The notes beneath the pieces are model-generated. The model was not told where the DNA came from. It ran no database searches and worked only from the letters and a program-made list of their open reading frames with translations. The position numbers were made by a program, and so were the translations under genes. From NCBI RefSeq assembly GCF_948948975.1, contig NZ_CARBVX010000002.1:62001-126000 (forward strand): a stretch of 64,000 nt of DNA, read 5' to 3'. Shown in pieces: positions 1-8,567 of this stretch; position 1 is the stretch's first letter; each line of letters starts with the position of its first letter. Source of the stretch: an uncultured Lactobacillus sp. Lineage in GTDB: Bacteria; Bacillota; Bacilli; Lactobacillales; Lactobacillaceae.

Positions 1-46
1 CACTCTCCCATACTTGGATGCAATCGATAATTTTATAGATAGATAG
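1..46 (+). CDS. recU: RecU Holliday junction resolvase, C-terminal end (partial)
   Basis: The reading frame through base 5 encodes LPYLDAIDNFIDR and stops at 44-46, ten bases before the pbp1A start. Only the tail is present, so no catalytic residues can be seen. The assignment rests on the conserved Firmicutes recU-ponA gene order and on a tail of the form (I/L)PYL seen in RecU proteins. RecU resolves Holliday junctions in Gram-positive bacteria. Confidence 0.6.
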   Translation, partial: TLPYLDAIDNFIDR

Positions 47-56
47 GAACAAAAGA

Positions 57-2447
57 ATGGCAGATAATAATCAAAAGCCAAGTAATTCTAGAATGGCTAA
101 ACTTCATCCAAAAGGTAAGCCCCGCAAACGAATGTGGCTACAAATAATCAAGTGGCTCTTTATCGTAGCAATGTTAGTAGTTGTTTCTGGTGTAGGCTTA
201 TTTGCATACTATGCTAAAGACGCTCCAAGCATCTCACAAGCTCAACTTCAAAGTGGTGGTACAAGTAGTCTGTATACTCGCGATGGAAAATTTCTTCTTT
301 CTTTAGGATCAGAAAAAAGGACCTATGTTGATAATAAGGAAATTCCTAAAGAACTTAAAAATGCCATTATCTCTGTCGAAGATAGGCGTTTTTACAAAGA
401 AGGAATCGGACTTGATCCAATTAGAATTATTGGTTCTGTCTTAGTTAATGCGAAAAGTAAAGGCGTGGCTGCAGGTGGATCAACTATTACTCAGCAGCTA
501 GTTAAGTTATCGGTCTTCTCCACTGCTGCTTCTCAAAGAACTCTCCGTAGAAAAGCTCAGGAAGCATGGCTTTCAATGAAGGTAGAACGAGAATTTAGTA
601 AAGAACAAATCTTGGAATTTTATATTAATAAAGTTTATATGAACTATGGTAACTACGGGATGGGTACAGCAGCCGACTATTACTATGGTAAAGACCTAAA
701 GGATCTTGACCTAGCCCAAACTGCTCTTCTTGCAGGGATGCCTAATGCACCAGTTACGTATGATCCATACGTTTATCCCGAAAAAGCTAAATATAGACGT
801 GACATTGTATTAAAAGCAATGCTCAGAAATGATAAAATTTCAAAAGCTCAATATAAACAAGCAGTTAATGAGCCCATTACTCAAGGCTTGCAGCCTAAGA
901 AGAATAATTCGACTTCTGAATTACGAAAAGTAGATGATCCATACATCAAAGAAGTAATTAATGAAGTTAAGAGTAAGGGATTTAATCCATACAACGATAA
1001 TTTAAAAATTACAGTTAATATTGATCAAGATGCTCAACAAAAGCTTTATGACTTAGTAAATGATGGTTCTGTTCCATTTACTAATGACAAGATGCAAGTT
1101 GGAGCTACAATTATTGATCCTCGAACTGGTCATGTTATTGCCATTATTGGTGGACGTAAACTTCCTGCAGTTCAATTAGGTTTAAATCGCGCTGTTCAAA
1201 CTGGTCGTTCAACTGGTTCTACTGTTAAGCCAGTATTAGACTATGGTCCTGCAATTGAGTATCTTAACTGGCCAACTTCTCATATGTTAGACGACTCTAA
1301 ATATGTTTACCCTGGTACTAACATTCAACTTTATGACTGGGATAATAAATATGAGGGTAAAATAACTATGCGTCGCGCTCTTGAACAATCTAGAAATGTT
1401 CCAGCTGTTAAAACTTTAAGCAAGGTTGGAGTGGCAAGAGCTTCTCTTTTTGCAAGAAAACTCGGAGTTAATGTTCCTTCTGATTCTGGTCTATCAGTTG
1501 CAATTGGTGCTAATGCATCCTCTCTTCAAATGGCAGGCGCATTTGGTGCATTTGCTAATGACGGTATTTACCACAAACCACAATTTGTTTCAAAAATTGA
1601 AACTCCAGACGGCCTGACTAGAAATTATGATAGTAGTGGTACAAGAGTAATGAAGGAATCAACCGCCTATATTATGACCGACATGCTTAAAGGTGTTATG
1701 ACTAAAGGTTCGGGTACACAGGCACGCATTAGAAACTTATATGAAGCTGGTAAAACAGGGACGGTTAAATATTCTGATGAAGAGTTAGTAAGATATCCTC
1801 AATACAAAAATTCACCAAAAGATTCTTGGTTTGTTGGATATACGAAACTCTACTCAATGGGAATTTGGACTGGATATGATAATCTGAAAGATGGTACTCC
1901 TTCAGGTGTTGGAGCCTCTTCTGCTCAACTTCTATATAAGCAAATGATGTCATATCTAATGAGTGATAAAGCTAATAAAGACTGGTCAAAACCAAGCACA
2001 GTTGTTAGACGCAGAATTGCTAATGGTACCCAAGATAAAGTGGTTTCTCCGAATGCAAGTAATTCTAGCTGGCAGTTATTTGTTAAAGGTCACGCACCAA
2101 GTAATCCGTATAGTGATGTGACTGTTGATAGACGAAAAGAGGAAGACAACGATATTGATACACGAGTTGATACAGAAGATGATACTTCTTCTAAGGGCCA
2201 ATCTCGTTCCCAAAGTAGTAGTTCTTCATCATCGAGCCGTGCGGAACAATCTTCAAGTCAAAGACAGTCTTCTTCTACTTCTAACAACAATAACTCTAAT
2301 AACCAAACTCAAAACAATAATCGTCAAACTGAAAACCAAACAGAAAATAATAACAATAATTCACGACAGAACCAGAATACAAATAATCAAGGAAACAATC
2401 AAAATCAACAACAAAACCAGGGAAATAACTCCAATAATAATCAATAA
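57..2447 (+). CDS. pbp1A: Class A penicillin-binding protein 1A (transglycosylase/transpeptidase)
   Basis: Bifunctional peptidoglycan synthase anchored in the membrane with its catalytic domains outside. A basic cytoplasmic segment precedes one membrane helix at about residues 31-52. The GT51 glycosyltransferase domain follows, with EDRRFY at about 108-113. The transpeptidase domain carries the STVK serine motif near residue 390, SRN near 444 and KTG near 565. The last 90 or so residues are an extreme low-complexity tail, first Ser-rich and then Asn/Gln-rich, with no fold expected. It follows recU closely, as in Bacillus ponA, and ends at a strong bidirectional terminator. The ATG is supported by an upstream AGGAA. 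Confidence 0.95.
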   Translation: MADNNQKPSNSRMAKLHPKGKPRKRMWLQIIKWLFIVAMLVVVSGVGLFAYYAKDAPSISQAQLQSGGTSSLYTRDGKFLLSLGSEKRTYVDNKEIPKELKNAIISVEDRRFYKEGIGLDPIRIIGSVLVNAKSKGVAAGGSTITQQLVKLSVFSTAASQRTLRRKAQEAWLSMKVEREFSKEQILEFYINKVYMNYGNYGMGTAADYYYGKDLKDLDLAQTALLAGMPNAPVTYDPYVYPEKAKYRRDIVLKAMLRNDKISKAQYKQAVNEPITQGLQPKKNNSTSELRKVDDPYIKEVINEVKSKGFNPYNDNLKITVNIDQDAQQKLYDLVNDGSVPFTNDKMQVGATIIDPRTGHVIAIIGGRKLPAVQLGLNRAVQTGRSTGSTVKPVLDYGPAIEYLNWPTSHMLDDSKYVYPGTNIQLYDWDNKYEGKITMRRALEQSRNVPAVKTLSKVGVARASLFARKLGVNVPSDSGLSVAIGANASSLQMAGAFGAFANDGIYHKPQFVSKIETPDGLTRNYDSSGTRVMKESTAYIMTDMLKGVMTKGSGTQARIRNLYEAGKTGTVKYSDEELVRYPQYKNSPKDSWFVGYTKLYSMGIWTGYDNLKDGTPSGVGASSAQLLYKQMMSYLMSDKANKDWSKPSTVVRRRIANGTQDKVVSPNASNSSWQLFVKGHAPSNPYSDVTVDRRKEEDNDIDTRVDTEDDTSSKGQSRSQSSSSSSSSRAEQSSSQRQSSSTSNNNNSNNQTQNNNRQTENQTENNNNNSRQNQNTNNQGNNQNQQQNQGNNSNNNQ

Positions 2448-2460
2448 TTGAAGTTAAGCT

Positions 2461-2506
2461 AAAAGATCCCCGAAGTCATTAAAACGACTTCGGGGATCTT
2501 TTTTTA
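2461..2506. terminator. Bidirectional terminator between pbp1A and nth
   Basis: A 17-bp perfect stem (2461-2477 with 2486-2502) has an 8-base loop, with A-rich sequence on one side and a T-run on the other. It can end transcription from convergent pbp1A and nth. Confidence 0.9.
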
Positions 2507-2517
2507 TTATTTATTAG

Positions 2518-3147
2518 TTAGTTTAATGGTGGTAAGAAAGAATACGGATCTTGATTTTTAGTCCGAGCGGGCATTGTATATCGTCCAAATAAAATCATAG
2601 CATGATGAGTATGAATCCATTCTTCTTTTGGAAGCAATTCTTCAAGCCGTTTCTCAACTTCATGAGGAGTTGCTTTTTCACTAACTATATTAAAGCGTTT
2701 AGAAATACGGGAGACATGTGTATCTACTGCAATTGCTGGTACTTTGAATCCTTCTGCTAAAACAACATTCGCCGTTTTTTCTCCCACGCCAGGTAAGGTC
2801 ATCAAAATCTTTTTATCTTTCGGAATCTGACCGTCAAATTTTTCGGTAATAATTTGTGCTGTCTCTTTTAAATGCTTAGCTTTTGTCCGATATAAACCAA
2901 TTGTACGAATGTGATTTTCAATATCTTTGATATCTGCTTGGGCTAAAGCGGCACTATCTGGATAGTCCTTAAAGAATTTAGGTGTAGTTCTATTAACCAT
3001 TTTATCAGTGGTTTGGGCACTCATTAAAACAGCACATAATAGATGAAACTTTGTATCCCAATTCAATTCCCCTTTAGCATCTGGATATAAAGAAAGAATT
3101 CTTTTTAAAACCAACCGTGCTTCATCGTCTGATAATAATTCTTCCAT
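2518..3147 (-). CDS. nth: Endonuclease III (DNA glycosylase/AP lyase) lacking the Fe-S cluster motif
   Basis: Base-excision repair glycosylase for oxidised pyrimidines. The helix-hairpin-helix motif LPGVGEKTANVV with the catalytic lysine and the downstream VDTHVSR aspartate are both present. The protein is 209 aa. Family members usually end in a four-cysteine 4Fe-4S loop. Here that region reads GRYTMPARTKNQDPYSF with no cysteine, so the cluster is absent. It lies 9 bp downstream of dnaD, the normal Firmicutes order asnS-dnaD-nth. It is probably active without iron, since catalytic residues are intact. Confidence 0.92.
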   Translation of the reverse strand: MEELLSDDEARLVLKRILSLYPDAKGELNWDTKFHLLCAVLMSAQTTDKMVNRTTPKFFKDYPDSAALAQADIKDIENHIRTIGLYRTKAKHLKETAQIITEKFDGQIPKDKKILMTLPGVGEKTANVVLAEGFKVPAIAVDTHVSRISKRFNIVSEKATPHEVEKRLEELLPKEEWIHTHHAMILFGRYTMPARTKNQDPYSFLPPLN

Positions 3148-3156
3148 ATTAATTAC

Positions 3157-3801
3157 CTAGTTTCTTTGAAGAAAATTTTTAATTTGATCTAGTGTAGTAA
3201 GCCCATGGCGCTGCCAATTTAGGAGGATCCTGTCAACATATTTAAAATTATATACCTGCGCTAAAATGGCTTCTCTAAGAGCTAGCTTAACTATTTCTGG
3301 ATCATAGTGATCAATATTAATCCAAGCAGCAATCTCTTGTTTTTCAATTGGGCTCAATAGACGGCCAAATTCTATCTCAAATTGTCTTACCAACTCTTGA
3401 ATTGGATTTGCAGATTGTTGATTAGACGGCGCAGATTTGAAACTAGCTTGATCTTGATAATTTTCTTCTCTCTCATCAATAATTGTATCTAATTTCTGAT
3501 ATAAATGATTTAAATCATAAAAGTTAGTTATGCGACCTTCCCTATCCCTTTTTTGCCCCAATTCAATTAAATTTTTATCAATTAAATTTTGAATTAGCTG
3601 GGAAATCTCAATCGGAGACAAATTCATTCTTTCTGATAAATTGTTATCGCTAGGAAAAAATTTCTTCTCCTGTTTGAAAGATTCTAGTTGCAATAATAGC
3701 ATTGCTTCAGTTTCAGATATTTTTAAAGAGGGATAGTAACGTAAAAGACTATTAGAAATAACCGTAAAACCTTCATTTTGAATAGCCGAAAAAGACGCCA
3801 T
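3157..3801 (-). CDS. dnaD: DnaD family replication initiation/primosome protein
   Basis: DnaD remodels DNA and recruits primosome components at origins and restart sites in Firmicutes. The N-terminal 100 or so residues form a winged-helix domain (SETEAMLLLQLESF, LSERMNLSP). A variable linker rich in Gln/Ser follows, then a C-terminal DnaB_2-type domain that ends with the typical YVDRILLNWQRHGL segment near residue 190. Length (214 aa) and the neighbours asnS and nth fit the family. Confidence 0.92.
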   Translation of the reverse strand: MASFSAIQNEGFTVISNSLLRYYPSLKISETEAMLLLQLESFKQEKKFFPSDNNLSERMNLSPIEISQLIQNLIDKNLIELGQKRDREGRITNFYDLNHLYQKLDTIIDEREENYQDQASFKSAPSNQQSANPIQELVRQFEIEFGRLLSPIEKQEIAAWINIDHYDPEIVKLALREAILAQVYNFKYVDRILLNWQRHGLTTLDQIKNFLQRN

Positions 3802-3818
3802 ATAATTTTCCTTTCAAA

Positions 3819-3848
3819 AAAAGCTGAACTAAAATAGTTCAACTTTTT
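3819..3848 (-). terminator. Probable rho-independent terminator after asnS
   Basis: On the minus strand TGAACTA and TAGTTCA form a stem around an AAA-type loop (3825-3841), extended by outer AAG/CTT pairs and followed by a T-run. It separates asnS from dnaD-nth and may be leaky. Confidence 0.6.
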
Positions 3849-3872
3849 ATATTTATGATATTAGATTATCAA

Positions 3873-5171
3873 TTATGGTTGCATTCTGTTGATCAATCTT
3901 GGGAATGGAATAGCTTCACGAATGTGATCTAACTTACAAATCCAAGCGATTGTACGTTCAAATCCCATACCAAATCCAGAGTGAGGAACACCACCGAATT
4001 TACGCAAGTCAAGGTACCATTGGTAATCTTCTAAGTTAAGACCTGCTTCTTCAATTTGTTGCTTCAAAATTTCGTAGTTACCTTCACGTTCAGAACCACC
4101 AAAAATTTCACCGTATCCTTCTGGTGCAATTACGTCAGCACATAAATATTCTTTAGGATTATCAGGATTTTTCTTCATGTAGAAAGGCTTAATTGTAGTT
4201 GGGTAGTTAACGATGAAGACTGGACGATCAAATTGTTCTGAAATGTATCCTTCGTCAGGTGCACCGAAGTCGTCACCCCATTTAATATCACGACCAGCTT
4301 CTTGAAGCATTTTAATAGCATCATCGTATGAAAGACGAGTAAAGTTACCTTCAGTAGTTGGACGTAATTTTTCAGGATCTCTACCCAAGATCTTTAATTC
4401 ATATTCATTATTTTCAAGAACTTGTTTAACCATGTAAGCCAAGTATCTTTCTTGGATATCTAAAGATTCATCTTGGTGCATCCATGCCATTTCTGGTTCC
4501 ATCATCCAGAACTCTGTCATATGACGGCGGCCCTTGGATTCTTCTGCTCTAAATGTTGGTCCAAAAGTAAAGATTTTTCCGTAAGCCATAGCACCAGCTT
4601 CACCATACAATTGACCAGATTGTGACAAGTAAGCATCATTATTGAAGTATTCTACATGGAATAATTGTGTAGTACCTTCTGGAGCAGAATGCATAAAGAT
4701 AGGCGCATCAAACTTAATGAATCCTTCTTTTTCAAAGAAATCAACAGTTGCTTTAAACATAGTATTTCTAATTTGCATGATAGCAAATGGCCGCTTAGAT
4801 CTTAACCATAAATGACGATTATCAAGTAAGAAGTCAACACCATGTTCCTTATTACCAATTGGGTAGCCTTCATTGTTAGAAACAATTTCTAAATCTGAAA
4901 TTTGAATTTCATAGCCAAAGTGTGAACGCTTATCTTCGTGAACAGTACCAGTGATGTAAAAACTAGCTTCTTGACGCAAAGATTTAGCAGCTTCAAAAAC
5001 TTCTTCAGAAACATCATTCTTACGAATAACGCCTTGGAAAAATGCTGTTCCATCACGTAATTGTAAGAAGATAATCTTACCACTTGATCGTTTATCAGTT
5101 AACCAAACATGCATTTTAACTTCTTGGTCTACATGTTTAGAAGAATCTTTAATTGAGATTAATTCTGTCAT
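3873..5171 (-). CDS. asnS: Asparaginyl-tRNA synthetase
   Basis: Class II aminoacyl-tRNA synthetase that charges tRNA-Asn in the cytoplasm. The N-terminal OB-fold anticodon-binding domain covers about residues 1-100. Class II motif 2 is seen as [15 protein letters not shown] and motif 3 as [18 protein letters not shown] near the C-terminus. Length (432 aa) is normal. A -10-like TATAAT lies upstream at 5205-5210 and a terminator follows the gene, so it is probably its own unit between tseB-like and dnaD. Confidence 0.96.
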   Translation of the reverse strand: MTELISIKDSSKHVDQEVKMHVWLTDKRSSGKIIFLQLRDGTAFFQGVIRKNDVSEEVFEAAKSLRQEASFYITGTVHEDKRSHFGYEIQISDLEIVSNNEGYPIGNKEHGVDFLLDNRHLWLRSKRPFAIMQIRNTMFKATVDFFEKEGFIKFDAPIFMHSAPEGTTQLFHVEYFNNDAYLSQSGQLYGEAGAMAYGKIFTFGPTFRAEESKGRRHMTEFWMMEPEMAWMHQDESLDIQERYLAYMVKQVLENNEYELKILGRDPEKLRPTTEGNFTRLSYDDAIKMLQEAGRDIKWGDDFGAPDEGYISEQFDRPVFIVNYPTTIKPFYMKKNPDNPKEYLCADVIAPEGYGEIFGGSEREGNYEILKQQIEEAGLNLEDYQWYLDLRKFGGVPHSGFGMGFERTIAWICKLDHIREAIPFPRLINRMQP

Positions 5172-5204
5172 TACTTACCAACCTTTTTAATTAAATTTAA
5201 TTTT

Positions 5205-5233
5205 ATTATACTAAAAAATCACTCTTTAGTTTA
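5205..5233 (-). promoter_or_regulatory. Possible asnS promoter
   Basis: A perfect TATAAT (5205-5210) lies 34 bp upstream of the asnS start. With 17-bp spacing the -35 would be the weak TAAACT (5228-5233). This is an inference from the consensus only. Confidence 0.4.
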
Positions 5234-5239
5234 ACAAAT

Positions 5240-5734
5240 TTATAAATTGTCCGCATAGACTACTTCTTTTCCATTTCTAAAATCATAAAGAACATAGCCA
5301 TAATTACCATTTTTCTTTTTATATGTTACTTCCCAAACTGGCATTTCCTTATACCAACCTAGCTGGCACTTAGGGTTATTGTGTCCAGGATGTTCATCAT
5401 TAAAAGTATTTAAAATCTGTTCTTCACTTTTACCTTTACTTGCTTGATAAAGGTAAGCTTTTTTACTTTTTGGAAGATAAATGAAGTAATACTTTTTACC
5501 CTTCTTACTCATTCCTTCTAAACTATTGCTCTCAACGCTACGACTTAAATGGTAGTTCTTGGTAACTGTAGTAATTGGAGTCTTTTCAAGAGCAATCTTA
5601 TTAGTTTCTTTAACTGCATCACTTGCTGGCTTAGTTGCAATATAAAATACAATACAAAGACATAGATAAATTGCTACCAAAACCCCAACTACAATTCCAG
5701 TAATTTTAAGTCCTTTTTTTACATATTTATTCAT
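5240..5734 (-). CDS. ypmB: TseB/YpmB-like membrane-anchored protein (DUF5590)
   Basis: This 164-aa protein has a short basic start and one membrane helix at about residues 10-33, followed by an extracellular domain. In Bacillus the homologue YpmB/TseB lies between dinG and asnS and modulates cell-wall elongation through a penicillin-binding protein. The position here is the same. The domain has the expected two-lobed PepSY-like pattern, ending with GYVLYDFRNGKEVVYADNL. Its start overlaps the dinG stop by 8 bp, so translation is probably coupled. The family call rests on synteny plus topology. Confidence 0.75.
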   Translation of the reverse strand: MNKYVKKGLKITGIVVGVLVAIYLCLCIVFYIATKPASDAVKETNKIALEKTPITTVTKNYHLSRSVESNSLEGMSKKGKKYYFIYLPKSKKAYLYQASKGKSEEQILNTFNDEHPGHNNPKCQLGWYKEMPVWEVTYKKKNGNYGYVLYDFRNGKEVVYADNL

Positions 5735-8543
5735 TCTGTTTACTATTCCTTAAAACATTTAGTAGTTGTTGCTTGCTAACCTTTTTAGCACTCACAGGTA
5801 GTCCTGATAAAAATTGTTCGCCATAAGATTTATTCCAAACTCGTTGATCTAAAACTACAAAGACTCCATGATCACGCTCATTTCTGATCAAGCGCCCACA
5901 GCCCTGCCTAAATCTTAAAATCGCTCGTGGAAGTGTATCCACTTCAAAAATTTTATCAGCTCCAACTTGCTTTTTTAAACATTCTGTTCGTAATTTTACT
6001 TCGGGTTGATCTGGTGACTCAAAAGGTAAACGTGTAACAATTGCAAGATCTACCCCATTATGTTTAAAGTCAATCCCTTCCCAGAAACTATTTGCTCCAA
6101 GTAAAATGGCTTTTTCAGCAATTCCGAAACGCTTGGCAATTTTTTCATTAGAACCAGTTAAGCCTTGAGCTAAAATTTCATAGTCCTTTAAAACGTTACT
6201 GTTTTCACTTAGTCTGCTAAACACTTCCCGGATAACATCTAAATTAGTAAATAAAACTAACACATGCTTATAGTCTTTAATTTGAGTAAGTAAATTACTA
6301 ATAAATGTTTCATATTCAGGACTGTTTGGATCCTCTGGTGCATTACTATCCGAAAGTGCATACACTTTTAAATGCTTTTCAACCTTGAAAGAAGGTTTTG
6401 CTCGATAAGTAAGTGTCTTTTTAGGATCTAAATATAGGCTTTTGATAGTGTATGAAAAGTCATCTTGTTCTGCTAAAGTAGCCGAAATAAATAATTTTTT
6501 ATCGAAATAATGATATAACTGTTTAACTTCTTCTTCAGGATCAAGTGTTAACCAAGTTAAATTAGTAGATAGTGGGTCCTCTTCATTGCTTATTTCTAAA
6601 ACAAATCCTTCATGATCTAACTTTTGGGGATCGCTTAATTGATCAAGTAAAAGATAGTTTTGCTCTGAGTAATAATCTAACTGATCTATTTCTTCTTGAA
6701 GATCCCTTATTAAAACATCATCGCTCGTTAAAAGATTCTTTTGTTGATGATATAGCAAAAATAGGAGTTGATTAGTCTTTTGGCGCACGATTTCAATATT
6801 GTCTTGCATAAGATTTAACAAATGCTTAAAGTGCTTAATATTGTTGAACAAATCCTGCCCCTGAAATCCGAGACTAATAGCATTTTGGCGCTTCTCTTCC
6901 CAACTGGTGGCAAATTTTCGATTATCATAAAGGGCTTGTTGAATCTTGTTAATAGAATGGATTAAGTCATTGGTATCTTTTTCAAGTTTATCTAGAATTA
7001 ATTTGAATTCTAAATTATTACCAAAACGTGCCTTAGCACTATCTTCTGCATAAAAAAGCAAGTTACGTAAGTGACTACACATCCCCCAGAAACTTTCAAA
7101 TTGGAGTGAATCGTTTCTTGAACTTGCTACATTTTCAACAAAACGATGTGCCTCATCAACAACTAGGAACGGATTCTGGCCCCAAATTGAGTCCATATAG
7201 TGATTAGCTAAATAGGCATGATTAGTAATTAAAATATCAGCTTGTTCTTGTCTACTACGTGCTAAATTCCAGAAATCATATTCCGCAAAAGCTGTTCCAA
7301 TTCTCGCATCTCCAGGATGTTTAATTGCTGCAAAAAGAGGAGCCTGGTAGTTAGTTAACTGAAGTTCATCTAAATCACCAGTTTCTGTTTCAGTAAGCCA
7401 AATCAAAATCCCCATTTGTAAAATTAAAGTTTGCTGAATCGGATTATCAGTCTGATAAAGAGAATTGTAAAATCCATCTAAATCTAAATAATGACTGCTT
7501 GATTTAACAATTTGGGCATCTAAGTCTAAATGAGTTACTCGTAAAAGTTGGGGAATTTCTTGCTTTAAAATTTGTTCCTGTAAAACCTTAGTAGGAGTTG
7601 CTACCACTAATTTTCTGCCAGAATATAGCTCATATGCATAAGCCATTAAGTAACTAAACGTTTTTCCGCTACCATTTGGTGCTTCAACCACTAATGAGTT
7701 ATCTGAATCGCTATAAACGAAATCATGCAGTCTATTAATTAAACTAACTTGTCCCCGTCTAAAGCGGAGATTCTTTTTAAATAATTCTTTCTTTTCATCA
7801 TCGCTTTGAGGAAATGAGCTAGGACTTGCTACATCATTACGACGTGGAGCTATATTTTGCTTTTTCAGGATTAAATGTTTTACTTGAACCAAATCTTTAG
7901 GCAACGGTCTCTTAGTCTGCCGAGCAACTTGACCAATTTCATAAAAAATATAGTCAGTATCTCGTAGCAATCCTTTTGACAAGGAAGTCAAAGTATTAAG
8001 AGTTGCCTGAGGAAGATTTTCCAGTTTCTTAATTGCTTTTAGTAGTAATTTTGCTGTTACAAGTGCATCTGAATCAGCCCGGTGCGGATTTAAGTGTTTA
8101 ATTCTCAAGCGAGCTGTTAAATCTCGTAATTTATAAGATGGAAAAGTTGGAAAAGCAATTTGTGCTAACTCCACCGTATCAACTGCTTTTCCAGTTAGTG
8201 GCTCTAAGCCCGCATTTACAAGCTCATAGTTTAAAAACGGAAGATCAAAGTTTACATTATGTGCAACAAAAATTGTATTTTCTAAGATTTTTCGTATCTT
8301 TGGTGCATAGTAGCTAAAATCATGAGCCTTAGCAACGTCTTCATTACTAATATGAGTTAAATTTTCAACAGCTTGAGGGATTTCACGATGAGGATTGATT
8401 AAAAATGAATATGTTTTTACTACCTTACGCTTTTTGATGATTGCACAACCAAATTGAATAATATGATCGCCTTGATTGCGCTGGGTGCCAGTAGTTTCAA
8501 GATCGACGACCGCAAAAACATCATCTGTAAAGGCTTTTTTCAT
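5727..8543 (-). CDS. dinG: DinG family helicase with N-terminal DEDDh exonuclease
   Basis: A fusion of two activities. Residues 1 to about 170 are a DnaQ-like 3'-5' exonuclease (VVDLETTGT, and HNVNFDLPFLN). The rest is a superfamily 2 helicase with Walker A EAPNGSGKTFSYLMAYAY near 285-305, the DEAH box VVDEAHRFVEN and the SATL motif. This 938-aa architecture is the Gram-positive form. I see no cluster of four cysteines between Walker A and DEAH, so the Fe-S domain of E. coli DinG is missing. It probably acts in DNA repair. Confidence 0.93.
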   Translation of the reverse strand: MKKAFTDDVFAVVDLETTGTQRNQGDHIIQFGCAIIKKRKVVKTYSFLINPHREIPQAVENLTHISNEDVAKAHDFSYYAPKIRKILENTIFVAHNVNFDLPFLNYELVNAGLEPLTGKAVDTVELAQIAFPTFPSYKLRDLTARLRIKHLNPHRADSDALVTAKLLLKAIKKLENLPQATLNTLTSLSKGLLRDTDYIFYEIGQVARQTKRPLPKDLVQVKHLILKKQNIAPRRNDVASPSSFPQSDDEKKELFKKNLRFRRGQVSLINRLHDFVYSDSDNSLVVEAPNGSGKTFSYLMAYAYELYSGRKLVVATPTKVLQEQILKQEIPQLLRVTHLDLDAQIVKSSSHYLDLDGFYNSLYQTDNPIQQTLILQMGILIWLTETETGDLDELQLTNYQAPLFAAIKHPGDARIGTAFAEYDFWNLARSRQEQADILITNHAYLANHYMDSIWGQNPFLVVDEAHRFVENVASSRNDSLQFESFWGMCSHLRNLLFYAEDSAKARFGNNLEFKLILDKLEKDTNDLIHSINKIQQALYDNRKFATSWEEKRQNAISLGFQGQDLFNNIKHFKHLLNLMQDNIEIVRQKTNQLLFLLYHQQKNLLTSDDVLIRDLQEEIDQLDYYSEQNYLLLDQLSDPQKLDHEGFVLEISNEEDPLSTNLTWLTLDPEEEVKQLYHYFDKKLFISATLAEQDDFSYTIKSLYLDPKKTLTYRAKPSFKVEKHLKVYALSDSNAPEDPNSPEYETFISNLLTQIKDYKHVLVLFTNLDVIREVFSRLSENSNVLKDYEILAQGLTGSNEKIAKRFGIAEKAILLGANSFWEGIDFKHNGVDLAIVTRLPFESPDQPEVKLRTECLKKQVGADKIFEVDTLPRAILRFRQGCGRLIRNERDHGVFVVLDQRVWNKSYGEQFLSGLPVSAKKVSKQQLLNVLRNSKQNE

Positions 8544-8567
8544 AATAATCTCCCTTCTATTCTGTTT

